In this document: positions 10,756 to 22,599 of the stretch, piece by piece
How the letters are laid out: each line of letters opens with the position of its first letter
Position numbering within the stretch: position 1 is the stretch's first letter
Origin: Pleurodeles waltl
Lineage: Eukaryota > Chordata > Amphibia > Caudata > Salamandridae
DNA length: 64,000 bases
Assembly (NCBI RefSeq): GCF_031143425.1
Contig: NC_090445.1
Span: 818,808,817-818,872,816 of the forward strand
Direction: 5' to 3'
Notes under the pieces: generated by a model
Database searches by the model: none
Told to the model about the DNA's origin: nothing
What the model saw: the letters and a program-made list of their open reading frames with translations, nothing else
Program-made: the position numbers and the translations under genes

Positions 10756-12640
10756 ACAGCATTCAAGACAAACTTCAACTGTGCAAAATTAACAGAATAT
10801 ACAAATAACCAATCAAAAAAAGCTAAAAAAAAGGTACTATGAATTCAGTATTTAAAATGGCAAATCTGCACATAAAGAATTTTATAAAAATTCTCACTGA
10901 ATTTCGAAAACCTAAATGCATAGAATGAACTCATACCATTACTCAAGAATTCACAGACAAACTGGCAAATCATTACACCAAGGCAGACACAATGGACTCC
11001 TAGTTCAAACAAAGGAAGACCACTAGCATTTCCAAAGCATTTCCAAAACTCCCTCCAAAAGTAAGCCAACCCAGCCAATGCATTCCTTCAAACAAGTATC
11101 ACAAAGTGAATTTATGGATCTGCTCAAACCAAGCAGGCCTACTGGCTGCCCTTCTGACCCTTGCCCACCACACATTGTCATTCTTTTATCTACTTCTGAT
11201 GACACACCAGTAAAAAGATTCATCACTAATTCTTTAACTACTGGAATCTTTCCTGAAGACCTAAAAAAGGCATAATCATGCCCTTAAGTAAAGAAAACAA
11301 ATCTGGAATCACGTGACCCCAACATGTACAGACCAATTAAATTTGGACCTTTCCTGGGCAAACTGATAGAAAGAGCAGCATTTGCCCATATGTCACAATT
11401 TATTGAAGATAACTCCATACATTCAGACTACCAAACTAGATTCCGCCCAAGAAGAGGCACAGAATCTGCAGTCATCGCCATCTGGGATGACCTTAAAAAC
11501 ACAGTAGACTGCAATGGAGTTGCTGCACTACTTCTGTTGGACCTCTCAGCTGCCTTTGACACAGTTGACCATGACACCCTGAAACAAAGTCTCTACGAAG
11601 CCGGCATACAGGATACTGCTCTTGAATGGATCACATCATACCGTCAAAACAGAACAAATGTCATCTATACTCCCCCCTTTGTCATCCAAACCGTACTTCA
11701 CAAAACTAGGGGTCCTTCATGGCTCAATCATCTCACCCACGTTTTTCAACATCTACATTAAGTCATTACCAGCAATGATCAATGAATTTCAGCTCACTTG
11801 CTACAACTATGCAGATGACACACAAATACTCTTTAAACTGGTATGCCCCAAAGACACTGGAAACTCACAAATCTTCTGTTGCCTCAAAGTTGTTGATCAG
11901 TGGATGACATGGAGCCCTCTCAAACTGAATGCTTCCAAAACCGAAATACTCACATATGGCAATTGGAAAAAGAATGAGCCACTCTGCGCACGGCCTGACG
12001 AACTGGGACCAGCTCCTAAAGTATCTAAAGAAGTTAGAAACCTTGGAATTACCATGGACTCAAAGTTACCAATGAATGCCCAAGTGGACAAATTAGCAAG
12101 ATCAAGCTTCATCTCCATAAAAACTGTGCAACGCATCTTCCCCCACCTCAGCTTTCCACACCAGATCCAGGCTACTATCTCTCTTGTACTGTCTAAACCA
12201 GATTACACCAAATGGCCTCTACCATGGATCATCTCTATCTAATATGAAAAGACCACAAAAGATTCAGAACTCTGCTGCCAGACTAATCCTACATGTAAAG
12301 ACACAAGCCCACAGCTCCCGTGCTTTGAGGGCCCTACATTGGTTACTGGATGCCAGAAGATCCACCTTCAAGCTGCTTTGTATCACCCACAAAGCAATAC
12401 ATGGAATAGGACCACTTTTCATCAGGAATAAATTCTCCAAATGCATTCAACAAAGGAACCTCCACTAAATATAGGCACCTCGCTTCAAAACCCCACCACA
12501 CACGAAAAAGACAATAGGTGATACATCTTTCTCTGTTCAAGTGGCCAAACTATGGAATTCATTACCCCTAAATAGAAGATCCACGGATCTACCTTCAGAA
12601 GACTACTCAAGAGTTGGCTCTTTCCTACATAACCCCTGTA
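10756..12640 (+). pseudogene. L2 reverse transcriptase and C-terminal region
   Basis: Frames at 11078-11275, 11324-11761, 11622-12242 and 12184-12468 tile an L2 RT. In order: the PLDPCP-like lead-in (GCPSDPCPPH), the fingers (MYRPIKFGPFLGKLIERA), palm motif A (LLDLSAAFDTVDHDTL), the catalytic YADDTQ at about 11806-11823, and the C-terminal IQNSAARLIL...RALHWLLDARRSTFKLL segment. The LWNSLPLN block follows around 12550. Several frameshifts (near 11280, 11700 and 12243) inactivate it. The protein would reverse transcribe LINE RNA at a nicked chromosomal target. Confidence 0.88.
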
Positions 12641-12703
12641 CCTAAGCAGCAATGTACTGCATATGCAGATATCCCTGTGTAAAATTTTATAATTTGATTT
12701 TAC

Positions 12704-12872
12704 ACACACACATATATATAGAAAATTATATACACACATACACATACATACACAATTGTGTATTTCTCTGTACAAATATGTATAATAACTATTTCCGTAA
12801 AACTACATACTCTTTGGCTTGCTTAACAAATGTATATATATATATATATACATATATTTATATATATATAAT
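12704..12872. repeat. CA/TA microsatellite behind the LINE
   Basis: Alternating CACATA and TATATA runs with short interruptions lie just after the LINE tail. From 12873 to 13289 the sequence stays AT-rich with no feature I can name. Confidence 0.8.
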
Positions 12873-13289
12873 TATATTATTCAATGCTTAACATGTCCAT
12901 AGGTCATTGGATAGTTTCTATATAAGTTGTTCGATTAGATGTTTATAAGTCTCTGTTTTGGTTTACCTATCACAATAGGTTAACATTATCTTTACTATTT
13001 ATCTACAATCATTTCACTATTGAAATACTGTGGAAAGATAAAAATAATGTTATAAAAGTACACAAATAAATTAACTTCAAATACTGCAACACTTGAAAGT
13101 TTGTGTTTATACAATCAAACGTAAATCTCAATATATTATATTAATTACACATATATTTCCGTAATATGTAATCATGTATCTATTTATTACTTCAATTCTA
13201 CTGTACAAGATAAAAGAGGTAAAAAAAACACTATATCCAATGCATTACTCTGTCTCACCCTATATCTCTATCAATCTATCCTCACTCTC

Positions 13290-13645
13290 TTGACTCATCC
13301 CAAACCTCATTCTACTACTATGATCTCCAAAATAACCATTCCTAGACTCTTCCCTCATCTACCCCTCCTGACTCACCCCAAACCTCAGTTTACTACTATG
13401 ATCTCCAAACCAACCCTACTACATTCTCTCATGTATCTCTCCTTTGACACATCCCAAACCTCATTGTACTACTATGATCTCCCTAATCCCTTTCTACAGA
13501 CTAGACTCTTCCCTCCTCCTTCTCTCCTTTACTCTTCCCATATGTCATCTTACTACTATGATCTCCCAATTAACACTTTCTGGATTCTTCACTCTTCTAT
13601 CTCTCCAATATTCTATTCAATCAATCTAACAGACTCAAATGTCCT
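13290..13645. repeat. Degenerate minisatellite, about 75-85 bp units
   Basis: The block ACCTCATTCTACTACTATGA followed by TCTCC recurs at about 13305, 13382, 13457 and 13540, with variable pyrimidine-rich sequence between. Overlapping frames at 13290-13658 merely translate the repeat. Confidence 0.75.
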
Positions 13646-13769
13646 CCAATCAAATTAACCCATACCTCCCTACACTCACACTATCCTCATATTTCCCTAT
13701 ACTAATCCACCACCTAATCCTAATTGCCGAAAAGCACTTTTGATGCGCTATAAAAATACAATTACAATA

Positions 13770-14162
13770 AAAGGGGAGCTAAGAGTTTAGCAGGGGGTTT
13801 TAAATGCCAAGTCAAAGTGGCAGTAAAACTGCACCCACTGGCTCTGCAGTGGCAGGACTGAGAAATGTTTAAAGGGCTACTAAAGTGGGTGGCACAATCA
13901 ATGCTGGAGGCGCTTTAGTAGCATTTAATGTACAGGCCCTGGGTATATAGTACACTACTTTAAAAGGGACTTCCAAGTAAATTAAATATGCCAATTGTGT
14001 ATACACCAATGTTACCATATTTAGGGGAGAAGCACATGCACTTTAGCACTGGTCACCAGTGGTAAAGTGCTCAGAGTCCTAGGGCCAACAAAAAGAATCA
14101 GCACACACATGAAGTAAGCAACCAAATGTTTTGAGGGAAAACCACCTAAGGATGACAGGTCT
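13770..14162 (-). mobile_element. Interspersed repeat fragment (same family as 25087-25762)
   Basis: Shares with 25380-25720 the series CTGCAGTGGCAGG, GGGTGGCACAATCA.TGCTG, TACAGGCCCTGGG and AGCAGTGGTAAAGTGC-like blocks in the same order. No coding content. The strand is set by analogy with the TGT...ACA elements, which read away from this end. Confidence 0.65.
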
Positions 14163-14650
14163 AAGAGAATGTTGTTTCATTCATTCACGGAAAGCAGAGA
14201 CTTGAGGAACAAAGCTGTTTTTTTCAATAAGCTTACCCAGAAGAGCTCCTGTGGATACAGATCTGCAGTTCTTTGTGTCCGACTGATGAAGTCCTAACTT
14301 TGTTTTACATTAAATGTTTTAGGTCACTAAAGAAATCTCCTGATTAAAAGTAGGAATTCATTACTTCTTGTGGGTATGGGTGCAGAGGATACAAAAAAAT
14401 ATTTTTCAATATATTTGGGGAAGGAGTCTGCTTTTCAGCTGTTTATGCTGACAGCCTTGAATAGTTCATTGGTTTCTTTAGAGGACAGCAATTTGAAGGA
14501 GGATAGATATGGTTTTGTGGTGGTGGTAACAGGATTTAGAATGACTGGCAAGGAGAGACAGTCATTGACTATTTTGAAGAAAAAGTGTAATTCAATTATA
14601 ATATTTGGAATTCTGTAATCCCTGTATAAATGCCAGACTCTAGTTTATTC

Positions 14651-14688
14651 ATAATCGGTGACTTGTGATGCACCAAGTCACCGATTAT
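14651..14688. repeat. Perfect 15-bp inverted repeat
   Basis: ATAATCGGTGACTTG at 14651-14665 and its exact complement at 14674-14688 are separated by 8 bases (TGATGCAC). Function unknown; it could be the core of a small palindromic element. Confidence 0.9.
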
Positions 14689-15221
14689 AAAGAAAAGATG
14701 TCAGAACTTAACTATTATAAGTTGTTATAGTCGAGTTTTGACGTCATAATGCCTGCTGCAAGCAGCCAAGGTGACAGGCAGGTCAGGTCACGAACATTAC
14801 TTTAAGCAATTGTTTAAAGCAAAGAAAACATTACATTGCTTTTCTTTCTTCTGCTCTATTTTTCTAGTTTACCATGACAAGCAGAGAGAACATGTTCATT
14901 TTTGTACTGCTTGGATAGTTAGAGAAAAGCTAGAAACTTTCAGCATGTTTCTACACATTCCGAGCTACTGCAGCATGAAATAAAAAAAATTAAAACAATT
15001 GACTTGTATTAAACAGTTTCTACCATCTGGTTGCAACAAATATCAAGCAAGTTTTTGATGTACTTAATTTTGCATTACAGGTTTTATTTTTATTGTTCAT
15101 GTTGGCAAACATTCTTGCTCTTTCATATGAAAGAGTTAAGCACCAAGATTTTAAGTGGCTTGTGGAAAAGGTGATGGTATGAACATGTATTATATGGGCT
15201 AAAGAACACCATGGCGTAGAT

Positions 15222-15336
15222 GATAAGGATATTGCAAGTCATCTCGGAGTTCCATAATCTTATCAAGGATCCTGGCCTTCAGCCTCATTTCTAGATATGG
15301 TTATGGAACTCATCTGTGACTAGTAATATCCTTCTA
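15222..15336. repeat. Imperfect inverted repeat, possible small MITE
   Basis: AAGGATATTGCAAGTCATCT...GAGTTCCATAA on the left (15225-15264) pairs with TTATGGAACTCATCTGTGAC...TAATATCCTT on the right (15301-15332). Arms of about 40 bp and a 30-base centre are typical of fold-back elements, but no target duplication was identified. Confidence 0.6.
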
Positions 15337-17584
15337 ATGTACAGCAGGGGGTACTTTATCCCATATATTATTATTTTTTGCAGAGTTCCTACAAGACATT
15401 TGTGTTAGCCCATGTGCAGTCTAGGTTATGAAAGTCTGTGATGTCACGTAAGCCCATGAACAATTCACTGCTCCACCACTAACACAAATATACCTACAAT
15501 AACCATAAACTGTAGACTGGTAACCCTTTGAGAAATACAGGACAAAGAAATATATTGCATTGTGCCTCAGTATTTACAGAAGTTGTAGTGTTTTCCATGT
15601 GGAATTCAAGGTCCCCTACTGAGAATCTCGTTCCTAGAATTGTGGGTCTCTCTGGTAAGAGGTAGGGAAATGTTTTAAAATTGAATCTTGCATGCTGGAC
15701 ATTTATACCCACGTGAGAGTATCCTTCATATTTCTATTGTCACCACCCTTTGTCCTTTTGTCATGCAGTTCCATTCTTAACAGAGTTCAGTTGATTTTTT
15801 ACTGCTTCAACCTGATGAGTATACTATAAATTTTCTCCAATCCCTTGTGGGCAAAAACAGATTAGAATTTAATTTCCTGTCACATTAATGTTTCATTTTC
15901 TGAACACAAACTTTACCAGGATGGCACTAATCAGCTTTACTGGGACAAACTATTTTTTGTCGTTAAACTTATGACTAGTTATTGCTCTTGGTAGTTCTGA
16001 AAATATGTGAATTTAGTGTGCTATCAATGGTCAGCGATCAACATCATTCAGCACTATCAATTCCCGGTCGTGCTGCCTCAGCAGATCTTTGTGGTAGGAT
16101 AGGATGTCTCTGCAAATGTATGTCTATGGCAGCCACCAAATCAATAAAAACACGCATCTTTTTCCAGTACAGTACTTCAGAATGGCTGGTCAGAGCACAT
16201 AATAATGCATTTTGGGAGCACTAATGAATCTCTTGGTGGTTTGAATAGAGGCACTAACATCACTGTAAAATGATGTTGTTCTGTGCAGATACTTAAAAAG
16301 TACCAAGCTCCCCCGGATACTTCAGTGCAATAACTCAATCACTTTAGTTTAGAAAACTGAAGATCCTCAGGTGAAACTAAAGCCCAGTCTAGAGGAAAAT
16401 TAACTAAAGCTTTGACGCTCCTGACCCCTGAAATTCAGCAATACAAAGTAGTTACATCAGACAATACGGCACCTACTGGAGCAGGTATTATTACTCCTGG
16501 GCATATGTTCTCTATGAGAAGTGCATTTGGATTACCTTTACTCATCCTGATTGTAGTCCAACAATCGTGCAAACATGTTTTTTAACTTTAGGATAATACT
16601 GTACAGAATTTGGGATCAGGAGAAGAAGCCATGGCTCATCAAACACAATTATACAGTGAGTATGGTAAGTTGTGTACTCAAATCCTGCAAACATGGAGTG
16701 ATGTGCAACACAACGTTTATGCAACTCCTTCCCTGAAATCAATCAACTACATGCATAAGAACACAACAGAGCCTTGTGCAGTTTATTTCATGAATACTTT
16801 GATCAGTCAGAAGACCCACAACAGAAGGATCTGTGAAAAGTGCATAGAAGAGACTGTGATGCAAAAAAGAGCCGGCCTAACTTGTTTGTGTTTAGATGGC
16901 TGGAGCCTTTCCATCAAAGAGGAGTGACAAGTGTGTATGGAGACCTACTGTGGCCAGCTTGCTTACCTAGACAGGTACCAGCCTCCCTCACCCTAGACGC
17001 ATAACAGTGGTAACATCAAAGTTCACAGACTCATTCAGAGGAACCTCTGCCAAACTGCTGGCAAGTCTACATCTTTACTTCATTTGAAGGTGATGGACAG
17101 GCAGCTAGGAATGGACCTGCTGCAAACTTAAAGCATACTCCAAGTGGTGGTTAGCCATCCTGGGTAGGCTAGTGGCATGGCCAGGCTTGCTGCCAGTAGT
17201 CCACAGTCTTGCACCCCTGTTCCGCTATTACCTATGGGGACTTCGGATTAAGCACATGGCAAAGTACTTGACTTACCCTGCTGGATCTTTATTTCTGGGG
17301 CCGCCTCAGCAGATCACATTTCACCTAATCTGTTTAATGGAAATTTGCAGGCTAAATGACATTTACAATTTTATAGAAACCAATTAATTGAATGTCTTTT
17401 TATTCGAAAAATATGTTTTTGCATGCTTATTTTTTGAGGTATAAATGCAATGGTTGCAGGTCTTACTTTCAGAAACCTTTTTGTCTGAGGTACTTATTTA
17501 ACTGCTTTACTTCAGGGGATATTATTTCGGATTTATATCTTTTACAGTGTCAAACAATTATTTTGGATGTTTTTAATTCACTGA

Positions 17585-18345
17585 CCCCTCAGCACCACCC
17601 CTAAACACCATCTATCCCGACCCGCTCACATCCCTTTAACATCATCCATTCTGAAAAGTCTCACTATGCCTAAACTCTGGCAATCCTTGGACCCTAAACT
17701 TCACCCATGCCTAAACCCTAAGAAGCACTTTCTACTGCTAAACTACCCCCATCCCAGAACCCCAAACATGCCTTAACACAACTAAACTACACCTATGTTT
17801 GACCACTAAACTCAACCCATCACTGAAATCCAAAACCCCACCCTACCCCTAAACTCCACCTATCCGTGAACTCCACAAAACCTTTTCTATGCCTCAACCC
17901 TTCAAAACCCTCACCACTGCTAAACTGTACCAAATCCTGAACTCTGACAAACCTTCAGCACCCCTTAACAACACCCAACCCAATACACCCTTTATACATC
18001 TAAACTCCACCCATCCCTGACCAATAAAACCACTCACCACCCCTATGCAACCCATTACTGAACCCTAAAAACCCTTCACCACCCCTAAACTCTATCATTT
18101 AACCTTAAAACCCCTCTGCAGTCCTAAACCCGGCCCATGTGTGAACCTTAAAAACCATCAACACCCCTACATTCACCCCTGAACACCTCAAAAACCCCTC
18201 AACACACCTAAACTCCACTCATCAGGAAACCCTAAAAACCCCTCCCACCCCTACACTCCACCAATACAAGGTCCCTATATACAATCACCAGCCCTAAACT
18301 TCACCCATCCCAGACTCCTAAAAAACAGTCACCCCTAAAGGTTAA
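17585..18345. repeat. Degenerate minisatellite of CCCTAAACTCCACCCATC-type units
   Basis: About 20 diverged units of roughly 35-40 bases built from CCCTAAAC, CACCCATCCCTGAAC and CCTAAAAACCCC. The resemblance of CCCTAAA to telomere-like repeats is superficial because the spacing is irregular. Confidence 0.75.
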
Positions 18346-18582
18346 ATAATTTGGGGGTTTTCCTGAATATTATCTGTCTTTTAAAATGTTTCCTTTAATT
18401 TTCAATTTAGTTGTTGGTAGAAATCGGGTCTCTAATTGCAGTGATTTGCACCCAGTCAAGTCGGAGCCCTCACTGTAGCCAGGGTAAGGGAGTCACATAG
18501 CTATTATAACTCCTGCTCACCCCCTTGGTAGCTTGGCACAACCAGTCTGGCTTATCCCAGAGGCAATGTGTAAAAGTGTACA

Positions 18583-18632
18583 CATGTGTACACACACACA
18601 CACTCACACACACACACACTCTCTCTCTCTCA
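18583..18632. repeat. CA and CT microsatellite
   Basis: A run of CA dinucleotides with one interruption passes into TCTCTCTC at 18620-18632. Confidence 0.9.
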
Positions 18633-18879
18633 TTGAAAACACTACAAAAGGGCTCCACAACAGTTTAGAAAAATAGCCAATATTTATCTGAATAAAACAA
18701 GACCAAAACAACAAAAGTTCAACATATAGAAGTCGAGATATCACTTTTTACAAGTTTAGGCAAGTTTAAATCCATAGGAATAAATGAATGTATCACTTTA
18801 GCACAAAGTACCTGGGATGCGCCAAAAACAAGGACAATGTGGGCCACAGGTGAGTTGAGGTGCCAGAAAAGCAAAGTGA

Positions 18880-19245
18880 CGCATCGGTTTCTTACTGCTC
18901 ATGGGAGGTGATGCGTTGATTCTCTCCTCGCAGTTGAGACGATGTGCTGGTTCTTTACTGGCAGGGGAAGTTAAGCGTTGATTTTTTCCTCACGGGAAAG
19001 GCGATGCGTTGATTGCCAGACACGCAGCCTTAGTTCCTTACTGCGATGCAGGGGTGTTGAGAAATTGGCGCCCAGGGCCAATGTTTGGAAAATCCAGACG
19101 TGCTGTGTTAATGGGATCGCGGTGAAACAGGCGCTGCATTGATTCTGTAGCCGTGGGACAGACGATGTGTCGATTTTCCAGCCGCGAGACAAGTGCTGCG
19201 TCGATTCTTACGGCGCAGCGCGTTGATGCATGGATTTTCTCCTTC
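18880..19245. repeat. GC-rich tandem motif cluster (GATGCGTTGATT type)
   Basis: About ten units of 30-45 bases contain GATG(C/T)G(T/C)(T/C)GATT(C/T)T, for example near 18908, 18940, 18970, 19004, 19160 and 19195. This CpG-bearing block stands out from its AT-rich surroundings. Confidence 0.75.
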
Positions 19246-19346
19246 ACATCACCAGCTTCTACTTCCAAAAGGGCCAGGGAAGGGAGTTGGCACCACTTGG
19301 CAAGTCAGGACTCTCAACAAAAGAGCCCAGGCACTGGCAGATAAAA

Positions 19347-19973
19347 GGGGTCATTCTAACCCTGGCGGTCCGAGACCGCCAGGGCTAAAATGACGGAAGC
19401 ACTGCCAACAGGCTGGCGGTGCTTCCCTGCCCATTCTGACCACGGCGGTAAAGCCGCGGTCAGAAAACCGGATCCGGCGGTTTCCCGATGGATTTCCCCC
19501 GGCTGGGCGAATCCGCCATGGCGGCGCTGCAAGCAGCGCCGCCTTGGGGATTCTGACCCCCTTACCGCCAGCCTCTTCCTGGCGGTTTACACCGCCAGGA
19601 AGAGGCTGGCGGTAACGGGTGTCTAGGGGCCCCTGGGGGCCCCTGCACTGCCCATGCCAGTGGCATGGGCAGTGCAGGGGCCCCCTAACAGGGCCCCAGC
19701 CTGCTTTTCACTGTCTTCCTAGCAGACAGTGAAAAGCGCGACGGGTGCAACTGCACCCATCGCACACCTGCAACACCGCCGGCTTCATTCGGAGCCGGCT
19801 TCAGTGTTGCAGGCCCCCTTCCCGCTGGGCCGGCGGGCGCTAACAATGTTAGCGCCCGCCGGCCCAGCAGGAAGTTTGAAATGGCACCAGCGGTCTTTTG
19901 ACCGCGGTGCGGCCAAATGGCGGTCCCGCCAGGCGGGCGGCAACCGCCGCCCGCCGGGGTCAGAATGACCCCC
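19347..19973. mobile_element. GC-rich hairpin MITE
   Basis: The terminal inverted repeats are GGGGTCATTCTAACCCTGGC at the left and the complement of GGGGTCATTCTGACCCCGGC at the right. The flanks offer at most an AAA duplication. The inside is a chain of at least a dozen short hairpins and three long ones: 19563-19586 with 19591-19614, 19635-19659 with 19661-19685, and 19824-19845 with 19847-19868. There is no coding capacity. A class II transposon origin is inferred from the terminal repeats. Frames crossing it are by-products of its base composition. Confidence 0.82.
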
Positions 19974-20575
19974 AAAGTCTTTGATGTCCCTGACTCTTCT
20001 TAACAGGAGGCAAGCTCAGTTCGATACTTTGAAGAACTTTGGAAAGAGGATGTAGCAAACCAAGTCCAGTACTTTCACTCCCAGGACAGAAGCACCAAGA
20101 AGCAGGCCAACATAACAAAGCAATAGAGTGGCAGTCCCACCCACAGCATCCAGCTCTTCTTCCTGGCAGAATGTCCTCAGTCCAGAAGTGTTCAAACTAT
20201 GTGGTGTCAGAAGTCCAGTGCTTATACCCATTTCTGTAGGCACCCTTAAAAGAGAAGTTTTTGTAGTACACAAGACCATGCTTCCCAGCCCTGGACCCAG
20301 ACATACTCCAGGGGGTTGGTGACTGCTTTGTGTGAGGACAGTCACAGCCCTATTAAGGTGCAAGTGTCAGCTCCTCCCACCACTGTAGCTCAGGAAGACC
20401 CATCAGCCTGGTGCTGAGCCATCAGGATATGCAGGGCACACCTCAGCCCCCTTTGTGTGACTGTCTAGAGTGAATGCACAAACAGCCCAACTGTCATCCT
20501 GAACTAGACGTGTATTCAGCAGACAGACAGAGGCACAGAATGGTTAAGCAAGAAAACGCCCACTGTCTATAAAAA

Positions 20576-20690
20576 CAAGTTGCTTATCTTCGGTAACGCA
20601 TTATCTGGTAGAGATTCTATCTAGCTGCAGATTTCTTACCTTAGAGAATCCTGGCGTCAGTTTGGAACTTTTGCTGAGCAATACCCTTGC
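20576..20690. repeat. DIRS copy B terminal repeat, 3' side
   Basis: The inner part (20641-20690, with CTGGCGTCA and TTTTGCTGAGCAATACCC) is the inverted match of 24993-25045. The outer part (20580-20641) is the inverted match of 20936-20998 in the internal complementary region. Confidence 0.85.
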
Positions 20691-20935
20691 GCGTGCCGTC
20701 GGATGGCGTCGTTTGGATCCACGTGACGTTGTTGGAGCCATCTGTGGCATCATGGTCACCTACAAAGGCACCAACTAGGCGCGCGTACTTCAGTTCCTTT
20801 TCCACTAACTTCCAAGCCAGAAGCACAGAGCCATGGAAAAAACTAACAGCTTGTCTATGCAAAAAACTAGGGCCCTCTAAGGGACAATCCCTGACCCAAT
20901 TTGGACATGTCTGCAGAGCGAGAAGGCATAGGTGG

Positions 20936-21045
20936 GTGTAAGGAATCTGCATCTAGATACAGCCTCTACCAGATAATGCATTACTGAAGGTAAGTAAATT
21001 GTTCATCTGATAGACTTCTAGCTGCAGATTCCTTACTGTAGAATA
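20936..21045. repeat. DIRS internal complementary region
   Basis: Contains the complement of both terminal repeat ends (CTCTACCAGATAATGC..TTAC and CTTCTAGCTGCAGATTCCTTAC). In DIRS elements this region templates the junction of the circular form. Confidence 0.82.
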
Positions 21046-21093
21046 GATACCTAAACCATAACCTCCTGGCGGTAGCCTGCAGACAGATCTTCT

Positions 21094-22070
21094 TTACACT
21101 AGAAAGTCCTGTAAGACCGAACTTGGAAAATGCCTGTCTCTACGGACCTGATTGTCCAGGCAGTAATGTCTTGCGAACGTGTGCAAGGATGCCCACATCG
21201 CCGCCTGACAGATGTCCAGGACTGGAACACCCCGTGCTAATGCAGTGGTATCAGCCTTGACCCTGGTGGAATGAGCTCTCAAGCCCTCAGGAGGCTGCTT
21301 CTTGGCCAGTGCTTAGCAGATCGCTAATGGGTGAAATGATCGCTTCTGCACTGCCCGACCTTTCTTTGCTCCCAAGTACCCCACAAAGAGTTGGTCATCC
21401 ACCCGGAATTCTTTTGTGCCGTCACAGTAGAGCAACCACATTCTTTTTGGGTCGTGACGATGGAGTCGCTCCTCTTACTTAAAGGGATGCAGTGGAGCAA
21501 AGAAGGTGGGCAGGGTGATGATTTGACCCAGGTGAAATGAGGTCACCACCTTGGGGAAAAAAGAGGCACGAGTTTGAAGTACCACCTTGTCCGGGAACAT
21601 GGTGAGGTATGGCAGCTTAGATGAGAAAGCATGCATCTCACTCACCATCCTGGCAGATGTTATTGCCAGTAAGAAGGCTGTCTTGAAGGTGAGCAGCCAG
21701 AGGGAACAGTTGTGCAGTGGCTCAAAGGAGCACACATAAGAAATGTGAGAACCAGATTCAAGTCCCACTGAGGCATAACAAAGGGCGTAAGGGGAAACAT
21801 ATGTACACGTCCTTTGAGAAATCTATGTACAATAGGTGATTTGAATAATGACGGCTGATCAGGCGGCCGAAAGAACACTGATAAGGGGGAAAGATAGCCT
21901 TTCAGAGTGCCCAAGGCAGAACCCTGCTGGGCAAGGGATAAGATAAATAGAAGAATGTCAGAGAGAGAAGCAGAAAGAGGATCAACATATCTTTCTGTAC
22001 AATAATTTACAAAACGATTCCAACAGCAGGCGTATACTTTCTTAATGGAGGGATGTCTGGCTGCCAAACA
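21094..22070 (-). pseudogene. DIRS tyrosine recombinase (copy B)
   Basis: The N-terminal DNA-binding part lies at 22067-21660: an SIKKVYACCWNRFVNYC helix, then LSDILLFILSLAQQGSALGTLKGYLSPLS, as in DIRS recombinases. The middle part (SFHLGQIITLPTFF region) follows at 21768-21475. The C-terminal catalytic end at 21282-21094 has MRAHSTRVKADTTALARG, an ICQAAMWAS segment and HTFARHY, where the last Y fits the catalytic tyrosine and the RAHSTR/WAS segments hold the H-x-x-R type residues. Frames change between blocks, so it is inactive. The enzyme would insert the circular DNA intermediate into the genome. Confidence 0.85.
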
Positions 22071-22599
22071 ACTTTACAGACTTCGGGAGGAAGGTCGAAG
22101 GCTGTCAACTGCCACCACTCAATCTCCATGCATGAAGCCACAGAGTTGACAGGTTTGAGTGGAGAACATTCCCCTGCTGCTGCGACAGAAGATCTTCCTG
22201 GCGGGGCAGTCTGATCGAGGGATCGATGCTCATTTTCAGAAGTTCGGGATACCAGACTCTCCGTGCCCAGTCCGGAGCCACCAGGGCTACTTGGACCTGG
22301 TGGTTCTTGATCTTCTTGAGAACTCTGGGCAGAAGTGCTATAGGCGGAAAGGCGCACAGGAGGTCTGTGCTCCACTCGTGCCGAAAAGCATTGTCGAGCT
22401 CCAACACACTGCTGACATTGCGTGTTCTCTGCGGAGGCGAACAGATCTAACCAAGGCTCTCCCCACTGCTGAAAGAGTCCTTGTGTCACCTCAGTGTGGA
22501 GACACCACTTGCGATCAGCTAGGCATCGACGGCCGAGTTCATCTGCTGTGGCGTTCAGAGAACCTGCCAGGTGCTGAATCACCAGGGTTATGCCCTATT

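Larger units (their letters stand above)
6880..12645 (+). mobile_element. L2-type LINE with a tandemly duplicated 5' part
   Basis: Endonuclease, linker, reverse transcriptase and the C-terminal L2 tail follow each other in the right order on the plus strand, in several frames. The RT has LLDLSAAFDTVDHDTL and YADDTQ, and the tail has QNSAARLIL...LHWL...FKLL, all typical of the L2/CR1 group. The 5' part with the endonuclease is repeated with a 1741-bp period. Frameshifts and stops throughout make it inactive. No target duplication was identified. The end near 12645 passes into AT-rich simple sequence. Confidence 0.88.
14163..17584. other. Unassigned sequence, 3.4 kb
   Basis: AT-rich sequence with a perfect palindrome (14651-14688) and an imperfect inverted repeat (15222-15336). 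A plus frame at 16610-16927 encodes 105 residues with several cysteines, but shows no family I recognise. No RNA gene was seen. Confidence 0.5.
18422..20575 (-). mobile_element. Large interspersed repeat, interrupted by a MITE
   Basis: Sequence on both sides of the MITE at 19347-19973 appears to be one repeat: a left part with GGTAGCTTGGCACAACCAGT (shared with 6700-6879) and a CA/CT microsatellite, a middle part of GC-rich tandem motifs, and a right part (19974-20575) without coding content. The DIRS element starts directly to the right. Outer edges are estimates. Confidence 0.6.

Noticed and set aside
16610..16927. 105-residue plus frame with cysteines, considered as a domesticated transposase piece
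   Set aside because: No motif of any transposase or host family could be recognised and no splice or repeat context supports it.
21094..22070. Tyrosine recombinase considered as a phage-type integrase
   Set aside because: Its position after a DIRS RT-RNase H and between inverted terminal repeats identifies it as the DIRS recombinase.
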